Assembly (NCBI GenBank): GCA_025980355.1
Contig: JAICXR010000219.1
Location: 1-6,227, forward strand
Length of the DNA: 6,227 nt
From: Chloroflexota bacterium
GTDB lineage: Bacteria > Chloroflexota > UBA4733
Direction: 5' to 3'
Shown here piece after piece: positions 1-5,437 of the stretch. Position numbers and translations under genes: made by a program. Under the pieces are notes generated by a model that did not search any database, was not told the origin of the DNA, and saw only the letters and a program-made list of their open reading frames with translations. How positions within the stretch are numbered: position 1 is the stretch's first letter; every line of letters begins with the position of its first letter.

Positions 1-532
1 CGATCGTGTCGATTCGCAGGACGCGCAACCGGCGATCGACCGGGCCTTCCGGATTGGGCAACATCTGCACGCCCTGGGGCGTCCGCACCCGGCGCTCGAA
101 GGAAAAGCCGACGTGGCCTTCCCCGTAGGCCAGGCGCGCCGGGACCAACCGTTGTGCGGCTTGTGTCACGGCCGCGACGATCCCTTGCTCCAATCGGCGC
201 ATATAGCCGTCGTCGCCCGGTTGGCTGGCGATCGGCACCGTGACGGGTCCCCCGTGGGTATGCGAGCAGGCGATGAGGACGCATTCGGCAGCGATGCCCG
301 CCTCACTCGCCACCTGACGGCGGATTGTCGCCACGGAGTCGCGGTCGAGGCCGATCACGTCCACCCCCACGATGGCCGCCCGTCGCCCCTCCGCCTCCAG
401 CACCAGCGCGGTGGCGCGCAGGTCGTCGCGGATGCGCTCGCTCGGCTGGGTTCGCCCGCCATAGCCACACTGCCAGACCCCCACCGGCGGCGTCACGTCG
501 ACGCCGCTCACCCCGGCAAGCAACTCCGTCAC
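1..532 (-). CDS. Neutral/alkaline ceramidase-fold hydrolase, N-terminal part (truncated by window edge)
   Basis: The visible 177 residues match the N-terminal domain of the neutral/alkaline non-lysosomal ceramidase family, whose zinc amidases cleave the N-acyl bond of ceramide. Seen here: an opening strand GVSGVDVTPPVG (residues 7-18), a hydrophobic strand AAIVGVDVIGLDRDS (52-66), the family metal-site motif SHTHGGP (90-96, usually HTHSGP), an arginine pair in the FERR segment, and GPVDRRLRVLRI near the window edge. The start is the GTG at 532-530: an in-frame TGA lies at 550-548, no in-frame ATG is nearby, and an AAAGGAG ribosome site sits 7 nt upstream. No signal peptide is visible, whereas classical neutral ceramidases are secreted, so a cytosolic role on another amide or ester is possible. 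The catalytic serine region lies outside the window. It follows the dehydrogenase on the same strand after a 199-bp gap with its own promoter. The family call is good; the substrate is unknown. Confidence 0.85.
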   Translation of the reverse strand, partial: MTELLAGVSGVDVTPPVGVWQCGYGGRTQPSERIRDDLRATALVLEAEGRRAAIVGVDVIGLDRDSVATIRRQVASEAGIAAECVLIACSHTHGGPVTVPIASQPGDDGYMRRLEQGIVAAVTQAAQRLVPARLAYGEGHVGFSFERRVRTPQGVQMLPNPEGPVDRRLRVLRIDTI

Positions 533-539
533 GATCTCG

Positions 540-546
540 CTCCTTT
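540..546 (-). promoter_or_regulatory. Ribosome binding site fixing the GTG start of the ceramidase-fold gene
   Basis: On the minus strand AAAGGAG lies 7 nt before the GTG at 532. Because an in-frame stop (550-548) overlaps this stretch, this site decides the start: no longer N-terminus is possible. Confidence 0.8.
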
Positions 547-563
547 GTCATGCGTCATGGTGG

Positions 564-585
564 ACATTCCCAGCGCTAGGAACGT
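564..585. promoter_or_regulatory. Near-palindromic operator candidate in the 5' leader of the ceramidase-fold gene
   Basis: A 22-bp imperfect palindrome pairs at 9 of 11 positions. Its core TTCCCAGCGCTAGGAA (567-582) pairs at 7 of 8 and is centred on AGCGCT. It lies between the predicted transcription start (about 593) and the ribosome site (540-546), where a bound repressor would block transcription. There is no loop, so it reads as a dimer binding site on DNA rather than an RNA hairpin. A central CG inside a symmetric site resembles LacI/GalR-type operators, but no such regulator is encoded here. The ROK protein of this locus is the other candidate. Confidence 0.4.
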
Positions 586-599
586 TCGCCTGCTACGAT

Positions 600-628
600 A
601 GGGTAGGCCCCCACGCTTGCTTCGTCAA
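600..628 (-). promoter_or_regulatory. Sigma-70-type promoter for the ceramidase-fold gene
   Basis: On the minus strand, TTGACG (628-623) is separated by exactly 17 nt from TACCCT (605-600). This gives a good -35, an optimal spacer and a -10 of the TAnnnT type. Transcription would begin near 593, leaving a leader of about 60 nt before the GTG. The promoter suggests the ceramidase-fold gene can be transcribed independently of the dehydrogenase upstream. Confidence 0.55.
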
Positions 629-631
629 GCG
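614..631. repeat. Inverted repeat CGCTTG-N6-CAAGCG over the -35 box
   Basis: Two perfect 6-bp arms (614-619 and 626-631) flank a 6-nt centre and overlap the predicted -35 hexamer at 623-628. The position would suit a repressor or activator site. Short repeats of this size arise by chance, so support comes only from the overlap with the promoter. Confidence 0.25.
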
Positions 632-731
632 GATGCTGGTTCCGTCCGATGGTACGGCTAGCCGGTGGGAGAAGCGCAGATCAGCGGATCGCACTGGGCG
701 AAGTGCTGGCCGAAGGTGAAGGCGCACATGC

Positions 732-1727
732 CTACGCCAGTAGCTCGTACCGATCCCTCGGGATCGCGTACCGCAGTGGCTCGCCGCGCGTGAAGCGTTC
801 GATCTCCTCGACCATGGCCATCCCCTGGCGTTCGTGGGAGTCGCGGCTGTGCCCGGCGGCGTGGGGCGTGACGATCACATTGTCCAGGGCGAAGAATGGG
901 CTGTCCGGCGGCTGCGGCTCCTGATCGAAGACGTCGATCGCCGCCACGAAGCGGCCGGTCCGCAGCTCACGGAGGAGGGCCTCCTGATCGACGACCCAGG
1001 AGCGGGCGTTCTGGATCAGGATGGCGCCGGGCCTGATCCGCGCCAGCAGATCGGCGTTGATCATGTGGTGCGTCTCCGGGGTCTTGGGCGCGTGGATGGC
1101 GATGATGTCGCTCTCGCCGAAGACCTCCTCCAGCGTGGCGCGCTCGACGCCGAGCTCCGCCGCCCGCTCGGCCGTGAGATACGGGTCGGCCACGCGGACC
1201 TGGGCGCCGAAGGCGAGCAGCAGGCGGATGTGGCGCTGGGCGACGTAGCCGGAGCCGACCAGGCCGACGCGGCGGGCGCTCAGCAGCGAGCCGGTGAACT
1301 GGCCGACCTCCCGCCAGGGGACGCCGGCCTTGAGCTGGCGGTCCATCAGGTGCGGTCGGCGCAGCCAGAGCAGTTCCAGGCTGATGCAGAACTCGGCGAC
1401 GGAGTCGGCGATGATCGGCGCGGCATGGCAGAGCGTGATGCCGCGGTCGTAGATACTCATGGGGATCATGCCCCGCACACTGCCGGCGCAGTGGCAGATC
1501 AGGCGCAAGTTCGGCGCCGATTCCAGCCACGCCTCCTGCAGCGCGGGGCTGCCCCAGCCGGTCAGGATCACGTCCGCGCCGCGCAGCAGCTCCGGCGCCT
1601 GGGCGGCGACGGCCTTGGTGTCGCCTTTGGCGTGCGCCACCTCACCGAGTGTATCCAGGTGGGCGTCGGCGGCTTCGGTGAGCATCAGGCGGTAGCGGGC
1701 GTCGGCAATGACGGTGGCGATGCGCAT
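732..1727 (-). CDS. D-isomer-specific 2-hydroxyacid dehydrogenase (NAD-dependent)
   Basis: This 331-residue cytosolic enzyme belongs to the family that interconverts 2-hydroxyacids and 2-ketoacids with NAD(H). The substrate-binding domain is split (about 1-110 and 300-331) around a Rossmann domain. The dinucleotide loop reads GLVGSGYVAQ (155-164), with Ala163 where the third glycycine of GxGxxG usually sits. Asp181 at the end of the next strand favours NAD over NADP. The catalytic triad is complete: Arg242 (NARS), Glu270 (FDQEP) and His289 (TPHAAG). The length is normal for the family (about 310-340). The ATG at 1727 lies 3 nt after the stop of the solute-binding protein, whose last two codons supply the AAAGGA ribosome site, so the two genes should be co-transcribed and translationally coupled. 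The phosphoglycerate, glyoxylate/hydroxypyruvate and sugar-acid branches cannot be told apart here. The locus suggests a role in sugar or sugar-acid catabolism. Confidence 0.9.
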   Translation of the reverse strand: MRIATVIADARYRLMLTEAADAHLDTLGEVAHAKGDTKAVAAQAPELLRGADVILTGWGSPALQEAWLESAPNLRLICHCAGSVRGMIPMSIYDRGITLCHAAPIIADSVAEFCISLELLWLRRPHLMDRQLKAGVPWREVGQFTGSLLSARRVGLVGSGYVAQRHIRLLLAFGAQVRVADPYLTAERAAELGVERATLEEVFGESDIIAIHAPKTPETHHMINADLLARIRPGAILIQNARSWVVDQEALLRELRTGRFVAAIDVFDQEPQPPDSPFFALDNVIVTPHAAGHSRDSHERQGMAMVEEIERFTRGEPLRYAIPRDRYELLA

Positions 1728-1730
1728 CGA

Positions 1731-3188
1731 CTATCCTTTCAACAGGCTGTTGACCTGGGTGTTGGCCGCCTGGAGGGCGGAACTGACGCTGGTCTTCCCG
1801 GCCGTGGCATTGCCGATGGCGGTCTGGACCGCTTTGTTGATCTGCACCCAGTTCTTCGGATACTGGCCGGGCCGCACCGTCTGCATACCCAGCTTGTAGA
1901 CGTCGAGGCTCTCCCAGGGCAACAAGAAGTCCTTGAACGCCGCGGAGTTGAGGAAGGACTGGCGGGTCGGCACGGAGCGATGGGTGGCGAGGAAGGCCGT
2001 TTGCCCTTCCGGGCTGGCGAAGTAGTCGGCGAGCTGCCAGGCGGCGTCCAACTGTTTGCTGGCGGCGCTGACGGAGATGGCGTTCGGGCCGTCGCGGGAG
2101 ATCAGGCCGGCTTTGCCCTTCGGCAGGGCCACCGAGCTGAGCTGGACATCGGTCCAGACACTATAGGCGGGCACATTGCACCGGCAGGTATTGATAATCA
2201 TGGCCACCTCACCGGCGTGGAACATGTCGGTGGTGTTCTTGCCCTTCGTCTCGGCGGAGTTCGGGGCGACGTGCTGCTTGTCGATCAGGTCGATGGCGTA
2301 TTGGAAAGCGGCGACCGATGGATCTTCGGCAAGGCGGGAGGTAGTCAGGTCGTCGCTGAATTCGTTGCCGCCGTTTTCCCAGATGAAGGCGTTGAAGAAG
2401 TTCAGGCCGGTGCTGATCGGGGCGAGGCCGAAGCGGGCGGAGCTGCCGCTGCCCTGGGTGAGCTTCTGGGCGGTGGCGGCGAGGTCGTCCCAGGTCCAGT
2501 CGTTGGCCGGCAAGGGGACGCCGGCCTTGTCGAAGGCCGTCTTGTTCAGGTAGCACACCGACGGGCCGGCGTAGTGGGGCATGCCGATCTGCTTGTCCTG
2601 GTACTTGAAGGCGTTGAGGGCGTTGGGGTAGAAGTCGCTCATGTCGACCTTGGCGGCGCTGATGTAGGAGTCGAGCGGCTGGAAGACGCCCTGGTCGCCG
2701 AGGCTCACAATCCAGGGGTAGTACATGTTAAACGCGTCGGGGGGCGTGCCGCCAGCGACCAGGGCGGAGAACTTCTCCAGAAAGGCGCTGGTGCCGCCCG
2801 GCACCGGCAGGAAGCCAAACTGCACGGTGGGATGGAGCTTGTTGAAGCCGTCGACCATCCCCTGGTAGAGTTGCTTGTCCTGGTCGCTATCCGTCCAGGT
2901 GCCGAAGAGGAGCGACGAGGTACCCGCGGCCGCCGCTTTGGTGGACGCGGCGAGCGTGGTGCTGGTGCCGGTCAGGCCACTCGTCGCCGTGGTGGTATTC
3001 CCGGTCGGTGTGGCCGTGGTCGTCACGGCGCTGCTCGCCTGTGTGGCGCTTGTTGTCGTCGCCTGGACCGAGGCCGCCGCGCCGCAGGCCGCCAGCAGCG
3101 GCAGCGCCACGATCGCCGCGCCGGCCAGCCGCACCACCTCGCGCCGAGGCAACTGGTCCCCTGACCACGTGCCGCGTCGATCCCCCAT
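1731..3188 (-). CDS. Extracellular solute-binding lipoprotein of a carbohydrate ABC transporter (family 1)
   Basis: This 485-residue protein captures a sugar outside the cell and delivers it to ABC permeases (UgpB/MalE-like, COG1653 type). The N-terminus has paired arginines (PRREVVR, Arg15-Arg16), a hydrophobic stretch and the lipobox LLAAC with Cys35, which suggests a Tat- or Sec-exported lipoprotein. Residues 36-91 form a Thr/Ser/Ala-rich linker, a style common in Chloroflexota. The binding domain (about 93-485) has typical features: GTWTDSD at the start, the GGTPPDAFNMYYPW hinge region, FHAGEVAMI and DYFASPEGQTAFLATHRSVPTR. An NTCRCN motif puts Cys335 and Cys337 close together in the lobe. 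The ATG at 3188 is preceded by AGGAGGGAG. The frame stays open further upstream, but that would read through the promoter and into the ROK gene on the other strand. No permease or ATPase gene is in the window. The ligand is unknown. Confidence 0.92.
   Translation of the reverse strand: MGDRRGTWSGDQLPRREVVRLAGAAIVALPLLAACGAAASVQATTTSATQASSAVTTTATPTGNTTTATSGLTGTSTTLAASTKAAAAGTSSLLFGTWTDSDQDKQLYQGMVDGFNKLHPTVQFGFLPVPGGTSAFLEKFSALVAGGTPPDAFNMYYPWIVSLGDQGVFQPLDSYISAAKVDMSDFYPNALNAFKYQDKQIGMPHYAGPSVCYLNKTAFDKAGVPLPANDWTWDDLAATAQKLTQGSGSSARFGLAPISTGLNFFNAFIWENGGNEFSDDLTTSRLAEDPSVAAFQYAIDLIDKQHVAPNSAETKGKNTTDMFHAGEVAMIINTCRCNVPAYSVWTDVQLSSVALPKGKAGLISRDGPNAISVSAASKQLDAAWQLADYFASPEGQTAFLATHRSVPTRQSFLNSAAFKDFLLPWESLDVYKLGMQTVRPGQYPKNWVQINKAVQTAIGNATAGKTSVSSALQAANTQVNSLLKG
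1734..1739 (-). promoter_or_regulatory. Ribosome binding site embedded in the end of the upstream gene
   Basis: AAAGGA on the minus strand forms the final Lys-Gly codons of the solute-binding protein and lies 6 nt before the dehydrogenase ATG, with the TAG stop inside that spacer. This arrangement implies translational coupling of the two genes. Confidence 0.75.
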
Positions 3189-3195
3189 CGCCAAA

Positions 3196-3204
3196 CTCCC
3201 TCCT
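3196..3204 (-). promoter_or_regulatory. Ribosome binding site that sets the start of the solute-binding protein
   Basis: AGGAGGGAG on the minus strand ends 7 nt before the ATG at 3188. The signal peptide begins right after this start, which supports it over longer in-frame alternatives. Confidence 0.8.
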
Positions 3205-3231
3205 GATAACCGCTCACGATTTCGACCAGCG

Positions 3232-3237
3232 AGTATA
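3232..3237 (-). promoter_or_regulatory. -10 element for the solute-binding protein/dehydrogenase operon
   Basis: TATACT on the minus strand would start transcription near 3225, giving a leader of about 36 nt that contains the strong ribosome site. No convincing -35 hexamer is present at 16-18 nt spacing, so the promoter may depend on an activator or be weak. The hexamer lies in GTATACGATAC (3233-3243), itself a small inverted repeat that could be an operator. Confidence 0.4.
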
Positions 3238-3290
3238 CGATACACGGCAAAAATGCGCCGTTGTGCCGCGCTTGCTCCGGCCATTCGCTG

Positions 3291-3296
3291 TATACT
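3291..3296 (+). promoter_or_regulatory. -10 element for the ROK regulator, implying a leaderless mRNA
   Basis: TATACT is followed by a 6-nt discriminator and then the GTG start codon at 3303. Transcription would therefore begin at, or within a base or so of, the first base of the coding sequence. No Shine-Dalgarno sequence precedes the GTG, which fits a leaderless message. No good -35 hexamer is seen (TTGCTC at 3272 is too close). The same hexamer, inverted, serves the divergent operon at 3232-3237. Confidence 0.5.
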
Positions 3297-3302
3297 TCCA
3301 TC

Positions 3303-4529
3303 GTGTTGACAAAGTATCCGCCGTCGCTGAACCACATTGATCTGGCCGGCAGCCGGGGCCGGGTGCTGGAGCTGCTGCGCATGGGGCAGGCCGGCACGCG
3401 GGCGGAACTGGCCAACTTCACCGGCCTGAGCCGGGGGGCGATCTCCTTTATCGTCTCCGACCTCACCCAGGCCGGCTTCCTGCGCATGGAGCCGGGCGAC
3501 GCCGCCGGGCGCGGCCGGCCCGGCGAACGCCTCTACCTGAACCCGCAAGCCCGCCTGGTGCTCGGCATCGAGATCGGGGAGGCACGGGCCAGCGCGGTGA
3601 TTGCCGATTTGCACGCGCACCCGCTCCGGAGCGCCACCGCCGCCACGTCGGGACCCGGTGGCCGGCAGGCGGTGGAGGCGGCGATCCGGGCGGCCCAACA
3701 GGTGATGGCGGAGGGCGCGGGGCAGCCGCTCCTCGGAGCAGGGGTGGCCGTGCCGGGGGTTGTGGATGCCGATGGCGCTGTCCTCATGGCGCCCGACCTC
3801 GGCTGGCACGACGTGCCGGTCGCGGCGCCGCTACGGGCCGCGCTGGGCGGGCTGCCGGTGGAAGTCGCCAATCGGGCCAAGGCGGCCGCGGTGGGCGAGC
3901 ACTGGAGCGGCGCGGGACGGGGCGTGGAGCGCATGCTCTACCTCTCGGTGGGCACCGGCGTCTCCCTGGGCATCATCATCGGCGGCAATCTATACCGGGG
4001 CGCCTCGCTGACCGAGGGCGAGCTCGGCCACACCACGGTTGAGCCGGACGGTCCGCTCTGCCCGTGCGGCAACCGCGGTTGTTTGCAGACCCTGGCTTCC
4101 GGCCCGGCCTTACTGGCGCTCGTGCGGCAGCTGGCGCGTTCCGCCCCCGACAGCCGGCTCTGGCCGCTCACCGGCCGGCGCCTGGAAACGTTGACCCTTG
4201 TCCACGTCGCCCAGGCCTTGCGCGACGGCGACCCGGTCGCCGCCACCGCCGTGCAGACCGTGGGCCGGTACCTCGGCGTCGCCACCGCCAACCTGATCAA
4301 TCTGCTCAACCCGGAGTTGGTCGTGCTGGGCGGCCCGGTCTGCCGGGAGATGCCGGAGCTGGGGGAGCCGGTGCGGCTGGAAGTGCGGAAGCGGGCGCTC
4401 GGCCTGGCGGTGGACGCCTGTCGGATCGTGCCATCCGCCCTGGCCGGCAATGCGCCGCTGGTCGGCAGCGCCGCCCTGCTCCTGCACGGCCTGCTCACCG
4501 GCACCGTCAAGCAGAGCGTGCCGGCGTGA
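3303..4529 (+). CDS. ROK-family transcriptional regulator (NagC/XylR type) with degenerate kinase site
   Basis: This 408-residue sugar-responsive DNA-binding protein has a winged helix-turn-helix at about 17-80 (RAELANFTGLSRGAISFIVSD, then a wing GRGRPGERLYLNP). The ROK domain spans 85-400. The zinc motif is present: GELGH with His243, then CPCGNRGC with Cys253, Cys255 and Cys260. Kinase features are lost. The phosphate-binding motif, normally DxGGT, reads EIGEAR (90-95), and the catalytic NDAN reads NRAK (190-193), with Arg191 in place of the catalytic aspartate. It is therefore a sensor and not a sugar kinase. The GTG at 3303 was chosen because it lies 6 nt after TATACT and just ahead of the first DNA-binding helix; TTG at 3261 is an unlikely alternative. 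It is divergent from the binding-protein operon, its probable target, and 56 bp upstream of an isomerase that is likely co-transcribed. The inducer is unknown. Confidence 0.9.
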   Translation: MLTKYPPSLNHIDLAGSRGRVLELLRMGQAGTRAELANFTGLSRGAISFIVSDLTQAGFLRMEPGDAAGRGRPGERLYLNPQARLVLGIEIGEARASAVIADLHAHPLRSATAATSGPGGRQAVEAAIRAAQQVMAEGAGQPLLGAGVAVPGVVDADGAVLMAPDLGWHDVPVAAPLRAALGGLPVEVANRAKAAAVGEHWSGAGRGVERMLYLSVGTGVSLGIIIGGNLYRGASLTEGELGHTTVEPDGPLCPCGNRGCLQTLASGPALLALVRQLARSAPDSRLWPLTGRRLETLTLVHVAQALRDGDPVAATAVQTVGRYLGVATANLINLLNPELVVLGGPVCREMPELGEPVRLEVRKRALGLAVDACRIVPSALAGNAPLVGSAALLLHGLLTGTVKQSVPA

Positions 4530-4573
4530 CCTTCTCCCGCATTGAGCGGCAGCCGTTGTCATAAAGCGTCGAT

Positions 4574-4581
4574 GAAAGGGG
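4574..4581 (+). promoter_or_regulatory. Ribosome binding site of the sugar isomerase/epimerase
   Basis: GAAAGGGG ends 4 nt before the ATG at 4586, a slightly short but usable spacing. No separate promoter is evident in the 56-bp gap after the ROK stop codon, so this gene is probably read from the ROK transcript. Confidence 0.5.
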
Positions 4582-4585
4582 CCCC

Positions 4586-5374
4586 ATGCCGAACGCCATC
4601 GCCTTCACCGTCTTTACCAAACCCTGGAAGATGCCGATCGCCGAACTCGGGAGGTTTGTCAAAGGCCTGGGCTTTGCCGGGGTCGAGCTGCCGGTGCGGC
4701 CCGGCTACCCGGTCAACCCGGAGAATGCGGCCACCGAACTGCCGAAGGCCGCTCGCACGCTTGCCGAGTCCGGACTGAAAATCGTCAGCGTGGCCGGCTC
4801 CACGGACGAGGCGACGGTCGCCGCCTGCGGCGAGGCCGGCGTGCCGATCCTGCGCATCATGGCGCCGGTCGCCAAGGACCGCGGCTACCTGGAGCAAGAG
4901 GCCCAGTTGCTGCGGCAGTACGACGCCCTGTTGCCAGCCCTGGAGCGGCAGCAGGTCACGCTGGGCATCCAGCACCACACCGGGCGCTACGTCACCAACG
5001 CCGCCGGCTTGCGTCGCCTGGTCGAACGCTACAACCCGCGCCAGATCGGCGCGGTGTGGGACCCGGCGCACTGCGCCCTGAGCGGCGAGTTGCCCGACAT
5101 GGCGATCGATCTGCTCTGGTCGCACCTCTGCCTGGTGAATCTCAAGAACGGTTTCTGGCGGCGCACGAACGGCCCCGAGGCGGAAGTGGCGCAGTTCGGC
5201 CACTACTGGACGTCCGGCCGGCAGGGGCAATGTTCCTGGGCGACGGTCGCCGCCTTGCTCCAGCAGCGCAGCTATCAAGGCTACGTCTGCCTCTGTGCCG
5301 AGTACAGCAGCCAGGAAGAGGTCAACCGCCTGATCGCCGAGGACCTGGCGTTCGCGCAGACGCTGTTCGTCTAA
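4586..5374 (+). CDS. Sugar phosphate isomerase/epimerase family protein (TIM barrel) with altered metal ligands
   Basis: This 262-residue cytosolic protein belongs to the xylose isomerase-like/AP endonuclease 2 TIM-barrel superfamily (COG1082), whose members isomerise or epimerise sugars and sugar acids at a divalent metal. Recognisable segments are GFAGVELPVRPGYP (29-42, first strands), GAVWDPAHC (155-163, with Asp159 and His162 as expected metal ligands) and the final-strand Glu239 in CAEYS. Two usual ligand positions differ: the fifth-strand Glu is Gln129 (IQHHTG), and the His before the LKD-type motif is Asn185 (VNLKNGFW). A Q-N-H-S-G variant occurs in a subgroup of this family as far as I recall, so this may be a subfamily trait rather than decay. 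The gene lies 56 bp after the ROK regulator on the same strand and ends just before a stem-loop. The length is normal for the family. The reaction and substrate cannot be assigned. Confidence 0.85.
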   Translation: MPNAIAFTVFTKPWKMPIAELGRFVKGLGFAGVELPVRPGYPVNPENAATELPKAARTLAESGLKIVSVAGSTDEATVAACGEAGVPILRIMAPVAKDRGYLEQEAQLLRQYDALLPALERQQVTLGIQHHTGRYVTNAAGLRRLVERYNPRQIGAVWDPAHCALSGELPDMAIDLLWSHLCLVNLKNGFWRRTNGPEAEVAQFGHYWTSGRQGQCSWATVAALLQQRSYQGYVCLCAEYSSQEEVNRLIAEDLAFAQTLFV

Positions 5375-5380
5375 ATGGTG

Positions 5381-5412
5381 CGTTCCCCGGCGACTTCAGG
5401 CGCCGGGGAACG
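5381..5412. terminator. Stem-loop between convergent genes, probable bidirectional terminator
   Basis: A perfect 12-bp stem (CGTTCCCCGGCG at 5381-5392 and its complement at 5401-5412) encloses an 8-nt loop. It sits 6 nt after the stop of the plus-strand isomerase and 25 nt past the stop of the convergent minus-strand gene. Neither side has a clear U-tract, so it may act as an unconventional terminator or as an RNA 3'-end stabiliser. Confidence 0.7.
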
Positions 5413-5437
5413 TGTTCACTCTGCAGTCGCCGCCCTG

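Noticed and set aside
113..601. Plus-strand open frame over the left-edge gene
   Set aside because: It matches no family and is rich in His, Arg and Asp. The minus strand carries the ceramidase-fold motifs, a ribosome site and a promoter.
655..664. 10-bp perfect palindrome CGGCTAGCCG
   Set aside because: Several palindromes of this length are expected by chance in a window of this size, and nothing ties it to a promoter.
691..706. Hairpin GCACT-N6-AGTGC after the dehydrogenase gene, considered as a terminator
   Set aside because: The stem is only 5 bp with no T-run, so it is too weak to call.
834..3164. Very long open frame on the plus strand, antisense to the dehydrogenase and solute-binding protein genes
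   Set aside because: Its translation is low-complexity (Gly, Ala, Arg, Asp-rich) with no recognisable domain, while the opposite strand encodes two clear protein families. It is the stop-poor antisense of GC-rich genes.
3189..3809. N-terminal extension of the solute-binding protein frame by 207 residues
   Set aside because: It would place about 200 residues before a well-formed signal peptide and overlap the ROK gene and the promoter region. The ATG at 3188 has a strong ribosome site.
4530..4585. Possible separate promoter for the isomerase (TTGAGC and CATAAA)
   Set aside because: The spacing of about 12 nt is far from the 16-18 nt needed, so co-transcription with the ROK gene is simpler.
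4578..4585. GGGGCCCC palindrome over the isomerase ribosome site
   Set aside because: Without a loop it cannot fold in RNA, and it is short enough to be chance in GC-rich DNA.
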